Notes under the pieces: model-generated
What the model saw: the letters and a program-made list of their open reading frames with translations, nothing else
Database searches by the model: none
Told to the model about the DNA's origin: nothing
Shown here: piece by piece, positions 60,163-64,000 of the stretch
How positions within the stretch are numbered: the first letter of the stretch is position 1
Layout: every line of letters starts with the position of its first letter
Program-made: the position numbers and the translations under genes
Assembly: GCA_022792335.1 (NCBI GenBank)
Contig: JAAWAV010000003.1
Location: 42,752 to 106,751, forward strand
Reading direction: 5' to 3'
DNA: 64,000 nucleotides
Source of the DNA: Lachnospiraceae bacterium
Lineage (GTDB): Bacteria > Bacillota > Clostridia > Lachnospirales > Lachnospiraceae

Positions 60163-60406
60163 CTCAAAACCTCCTTTTCCCTAGTTTAATGTACTATGGT
60201 CACACTATGGGTTGATTTATTCTTTGATTAGTTGACTTTGTTTTGATTTAGAGATATTATGTTACTAAATAAACTTTTATTCTCATACAGGAAGGAGGGA
60301 GGGACATGGGATAAAATACATACAAAGGGGTTCCACCTATATGGGGTGAAACCTTCCATTCTGATTCTTTGTAAAGCTAAAACGATTGAAAACAAGGAGA
60401 ATAAGT

Positions 60407-62722
60407 ATGAAAAAAATGAAACACACATGGAAACGGTTATGTGCTATCAGCCTTTCGTCGGCATTGTTAGTATCTGTCATGCCCACACTTTATCTTCCCA
60501 TAGGGGATGTGTTTGCGGCGGAAGAGACAGAAACCAGTGGAACAGAAGTTGTCCCCTCTACGGAAGAAACACAAACGGATTCCGGAACAAAAGAAGAGGC
60601 ACAGACCAATGAGGCGGCGTCAGTGGAAGAAGCCGCTTCTATACTAAATGAAACAGAAACAATCTCTCCCACAGAAGAAACACAAATGGATTCCGTAGCA
60701 AAGGAAGAGGAGCAGACCAGTGAGGCGGCAGCAACGGAAGTATCTACTTCTTTCCCGGAAGAAACAGAAGTGGAAGTATCTGTAGAAGAGTATGCCGCCG
60801 CGCCTAAAGCAGGAGATGTCGCGATTGATTCCACCAATTTCCCGGATGAAAATTTCAGGAAGTATGTGCAGAATAGAATTGACAAAAATAAAGACAATGT
60901 TTTGTCGCAGGCAGAAATTGATAGTTGCGCAAATATATTCGTATCCTTTTTAGAAATAAAAAGTTTGAAAGGAATTGAACTTTTTACTGCCCTGACATCT
61001 TTAGATTGCTACGGTAACAATCTGACCACTCTGGATTTAAGCAAAAATACTGCCTTGACAGTCTTGATTTGCGGTAACAATAATCTGACCACTCTGGATG
61101 TAAGCAAAAGTACTGCCTTGACAGATTTACAGTGCTACCGCAATAACCTGACCACTCTGGACGTAAGCAAAAATACTGCCTTGACAGTCTTGAGTTGCGG
61201 TAACAATAATCTGACCACTTTGGACGTAAGCAAAAATACTGCCTTGACAGATTTACGGTGCTACCGCAATAACCTGACCACTCTGGATGTAAGCAAAAAT
61301 ACTGCCTTGACATCCTTGGATTGCAGTAACAATAATCTGACCACTTTGGACGTAAGCAAAAATACTGCCTTGACATCCTTAGATTGCAGTAACAATAATC
61401 TGACCAGTCTGGACTTAAGTAAAAATAAAAACTTCATAGTTTGGGGTGCCTTTGTTTACTCGGGTAATAGCAAGGCCACTCTGAACCTGAACAAAAATAT
61501 ATTTGATTTATCTACACTTCCGAATTTTGATGTATCCAGAGTAACCTCTGTTGAAGGTGGAAGCATTTCAGGGAATATTTTAACAGTAAATCCAGGAGTA
61601 TCACGTGTAAATTATATATACGACAGTAAATCTCCATCACTGCCAAATGCGGATGTATCGTTCAGCCTCCATTTTGATAAACCTGCTACTGAACCCGACG
61701 ATTCACAGACAACGCCTGAAATCCCGGCATCAGGAACCGGCATTTCCTACCAGACCCATGTACAAACCTACGGCTGGCAGAATCCCGTTTCTAATGGCAA
61801 AGTAGCGGGAACCAGCGGACAGGCGAAGCGTTTAGAGGGAATCAAGGTTTCCGTATCCGGCAATCCGAATCTTGGCGTACAGTACACAGCTCACGTCCAG
61901 TCTTATGGCTGGCTCCCGTGGGTGGGAAATGGAGAATTTTCTGGAACAGAGGGAGAGGGCAAACGTCTGGAAGCAATCAAGATTCAGCTGACAGGAGCAG
62001 ACAAAGATAACTATGATATTTATTACCGTGTCCATGCTCAGTCCTATGGATGGCTGAACTGGGCGAAGAATGGGGAAGCGGCTGGAACCGCCGGTTTATC
62101 CAAGCGGCTGGAAGCGATTCAGATTCAGATCGTAGAGAAAGGAAAGGCAGCCAATACAAAAGCAGAAGGGATTTCTTCTGTCAGAAATGAAGCGTATATT
62201 ACAAACTCAGGAAATGCACCTGTCGTCGGCGGAGCGGACGCACCAAACGTTTTCTATAAAACCCACATACAGACTTACGGCTGGCAGGGGTTAAAGTACA
62301 ACGGACAGATGTCTGGAACCAGCGGACAGGCGAAACGGCTGGAAGGTATTTGTATCAATTTAAGCAACCTTCCTTATTCCGGCGGCATTACCTATCAGAC
62401 CCATGTACAAACTTACGGCTGGCAGGGATGGAAATCTAACGGAACGATGTCTGGAACCAGCGGACAGGCGAAGCGGTTAGAGGCAATCGAAATCAAGCTG
62501 ACCGGAGAAATAGAAAAGCATTATGATGTATATTACCGTGTCCATGCTCAAACCTATGGCTGGATGGGATGGGCAAAGAACGGAGCTTCCGCCGGAACTG
62601 CTGGTTTATCGAAACGGCTGGAAGGGATTCAGATCGTACTTGTACCGAAGGGAAATGCAGCGCCGGCAAATAATTATGGCGGTATCGTTTCTGTAAATGA
62701 ATCGGCATTTGTCCAGAAATAA
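60407..62722 (+). CDS. secreted LRR + ChW-repeat surface protein
   Basis: Signal peptide RLCAISLSSALLVSVMPTLYLPIGDVFAAEE; T/E-rich spacer; EF-hand/dockerin-like DKNKDNVLSQAEID; LRR-like CxNNLTTLDVSKNTALTxL repeats; six ChW-like YxxHVQTYGWxxWxxNGxxxGTxGxxKRLExIxI units. Confidence 0.92.
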   Translation: MKKMKHTWKRLCAISLSSALLVSVMPTLYLPIGDVFAAEETETSGTEVVPSTEETQTDSGTKEEAQTNEAASVEEAASILNETETISPTEETQMDSVAKEEEQTSEAAATEVSTSFPEETEVEVSVEEYAAAPKAGDVAIDSTNFPDENFRKYVQNRIDKNKDNVLSQAEIDSCANIFVSFLEIKSLKGIELFTALTSLDCYGNNLTTLDLSKNTALTVLICGNNNLTTLDVSKSTALTDLQCYRNNLTTLDVSKNTALTVLSCGNNNLTTLDVSKNTALTDLRCYRNNLTTLDVSKNTALTSLDCSNNNLTTLDVSKNTALTSLDCSNNNLTSLDLSKNKNFIVWGAFVYSGNSKATLNLNKNIFDLSTLPNFDVSRVTSVEGGSISGNILTVNPGVSRVNYIYDSKSPSLPNADVSFSLHFDKPATEPDDSQTTPEIPASGTGISYQTHVQTYGWQNPVSNGKVAGTSGQAKRLEGIKVSVSGNPNLGVQYTAHVQSYGWLPWVGNGEFSGTEGEGKRLEAIKIQLTGADKDNYDIYYRVHAQSYGWLNWAKNGEAAGTAGLSKRLEAIQIQIVEKGKAANTKAEGISSVRNEAYITNSGNAPVVGGADAPNVFYKTHIQTYGWQGLKYNGQMSGTSGQAKRLEGICINLSNLPYSGGITYQTHVQTYGWQGWKSNGTMSGTSGQAKRLEAIEIKLTGEIEKHYDVYYRVHAQTYGWMGWAKNGASAGTAGLSKRLEGIQIVLVPKGNAAPANNYGGIVSVNESAFVQK
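61007..61447 (+). repeat. seven tandem 63-bp LRR-encoding repeat units
   Basis: Units start at 61007, 61070, 61133, 61196, 61259, 61322 and 61385; each encodes 21 aa. Confidence 0.93.
61741..62650 (+). repeat. six ChW-type repeats
   Basis: YQTHVQTYGWQNPVSNGKVAGTSGQAKRLEGIKV and five further variants in the translation. Confidence 0.9.
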
Positions 62723-62783
62723 TTTTGTAAAAGCCTAGCTTTATTGAAAGAATACTCTAAAAATCTTATAAAAGGATTCTCTT

Positions 62784-62990
62784 ATGCCAAATAATAGGAT
62801 TCCATTTGTATCATTTATGCACAGCAATGAAACTTATACGCTTACTTATCTCAAAAATTTAGCGATGCAAAATCTGACAGACATTAAAGAAACAGCAGAA
62901 TCCGAATTAATTATCCAATGTGGTGAAAATCAGGATGGAGAACCTTTATACAGATTAACAAATAAAGGGATTCAATACCGAAACAATTAA
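62784..62990 (+). CDS. small hypothetical protein, 68 aa
   Basis: AAAAGGA Shine-Dalgarno-like site upstream of ATG; intact ORF. Confidence 0.5.
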   Translation: MPNNRIPFVSFMHSNETYTLTYLKNLAMQNLTDIKETAESELIIQCGENQDGEPLYRLTNKGIQYRNN

Positions 62991-63014
62991 TTGTAACAAA
63001 GTGACAGCAGGACA

Positions 63015-63479
63015 TCAACTTCCTGCTGCCGCTTTCAATTCTGCCTTATACTTATAATAGGAATTTCTGGAAATCCCCGCTATCTTAATCACTTCTGAGT
63101 CGGTATTCGTACCATTAAAATCCTTGCTGTTCTTCAAGATGATTTCTTTTGCGGCAATCTCTTTCTTTGTCACATACTTGTTACCTTTGATTCTGCCGAT
63201 CTGCTTCCCGTTCAGCTTAGCGGTTTTGATTCCCTCACAAGTCCTCTGATGTAAGTCTGAGACCTCTTTTTCTGCCTGTTCAAAGGCTATCCGTATCTGT
63301 TCTTTTGCAAGTGACAACAAATATTTGTTGATTCCTTCAAGAATGAAATCTACATTCGTGCCCGTCATTTGTACATTGCTTTCCAAAGCTTTTTTGTAAG
63401 TGTCTGTATTAATGTGCTGCTCCTTAAGAAACACAAGGCTAATTCCAAGATGAAAGCCGCCATTTCCCACATTACCCAA
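63015..63479 (-). pseudogene. truncated serine recombinase/resolvase (C-terminal fragment)
   Basis: GISLVFLKEQHINTDTYKKALESN...IRIAFEQAEKEVSDLHQRTCEGIKTAKLNGKQIGRIKGNKYVTKKEIAAKEII..IAGISRNSYYKYKAEL; the N-terminal catalytic Ser region is missing. Confidence 0.75.
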
Positions 63480-63537
63480 AACAAAGAGTGCGTTTCCTTA
63501 TTTGAAAAGTACATCGAAGTGTATAAAGGAGCTTCAC

Positions 63538-63759
63538 ATGCAAGGAATAAAGATTGACTTTAATGACAAATATAATTATTCTCTAACTCAATTAGATACA
63601 GAAAGTCTTGTCATGAGTCAATATTGGTCTCTCGCTCCTTTAAAATCTCAAGAAGTATATTTCCTTCAATCAGTGCCTGATGAAGTTGTATCTCTACCTT
63701 TTGTGATTGAGTTTACTATCGGTGATAGCGAAACAATATATAGATATATACAAAAATAA
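63538..63759 (+). CDS. small hypothetical protein, 73 aa
   Basis: AAAGGAG RBS then ATG at 63538: MQGIKIDFNDKYNYSLTQLDTESLVMSQYWSLAPLKSQEVYFL. Confidence 0.55.
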   Translation: MQGIKIDFNDKYNYSLTQLDTESLVMSQYWSLAPLKSQEVYFLQSVPDEVVSLPFVIEFTIGDSETIYRYIQK

Positions 63760-63912
63760 TTCATCTAACAGCAGCAGGACATCAAATCCTGCTGCTATTT
63801 TTAATTCTACCTTATACTTATAATTTAGAAGAATAAAATATAAAAATAGCAGATAGTATGTTATAATTTATGTGTTGCTCACCGACACCCGCAACAGGGA
63901 GGAGGTGTCTGC

Positions 63913-64000
63913 ATGGAAGTTGTGATTTCTTTTTTAGTCGCTGTTTTGGCTGGTGTAGCCTGCCACTACATCATCAAATGGTTAGACAGTGACGACAAGA
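63913..64000 (+). CDS. partial small hydrophobic membrane peptide, runs off the window end
   Basis: GGGAGGAGG RBS, then MEVVISFLVAVLAGVACHYIIKWLDSDDK... Confidence 0.65.
   Translation, partial: MEVVISFLVAVLAGVACHYIIKWLDSDDK

Larger units (their letters stand above)
63004..63823. repeat. pair of ~55-bp imperfect direct repeats (63004-63058 and 63770-63823)
   Basis: cagcaggacatcaacttcctgctgccgctttcaattctgccttatacttataat against cagcaggacatcaaatcctgctgctatttttaattctaccttatacttataat; each has an internal CAGCAGGA/TCCTGCTG hairpin. Confidence 0.85.

Noticed and set aside
60984-61376. 130-aa minus-strand Cys/Tyr-rich repeat ORF (SRQYFCLRPKWSDYC...)
   Set aside because: Antisense mirror of the LRR-encoding repeats; no RBS and the sense strand has a coherent secreted protein.
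61007-61447. Regularly spaced repeats resembling a CRISPR array
   Set aside because: Units are contiguous 63-bp in-frame LRR codons within a long ORF, with no unique spacers.

Overview
This window looks like a chromosomal segment from a spore-forming Clostridia / Lachnospiraceae-like Firmicute; that taxonomy is inferred from gene content only. Most of it is housekeeping: yajC-tgt-secDF, the SCIFF RiPP peptide and its radical SAM maturase, a class II aldolase, purA/purB/purF, dapB/dapA, argH, xylB, spoVAD, ilvC/ilvN/ilvE, a Trp-type ABC transporter, and a two-component system. Three leader RNAs were read by eye: a ZTP-type riboswitch at the left edge (its target lies outside the window), a lysine riboswitch with terminator upstream of dapA, and a T-box leader with a probable UGG (Trp) specifier upstream of the ABC transporter. 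There are two accessory/defence segments. The first, about 6.2-13.9 kb, is a type III R-M pair beside a WYL-like + SF1 helicase + C-terminal nuclease-like fusion protein. The second, about 56.9-64 kb, is a compact R-M-like operon: an XRE regulator, an HsdM-HsdS fusion, and an HNH nuclease broken by a one-base frameshift. It is followed by an LRR + ChW-repeat surface protein and recombinase debris. The most interesting observations are the compact MS + HNH system with its frameshift, the GT8 glycosyltransferase whose start is thrown out of frame at a C6 tract, the helicase fusion, the SCIFF precursor that the ORF track missed, and the higher-order repeats in the surface protein. All functional names come from reading motifs; no database search was run.
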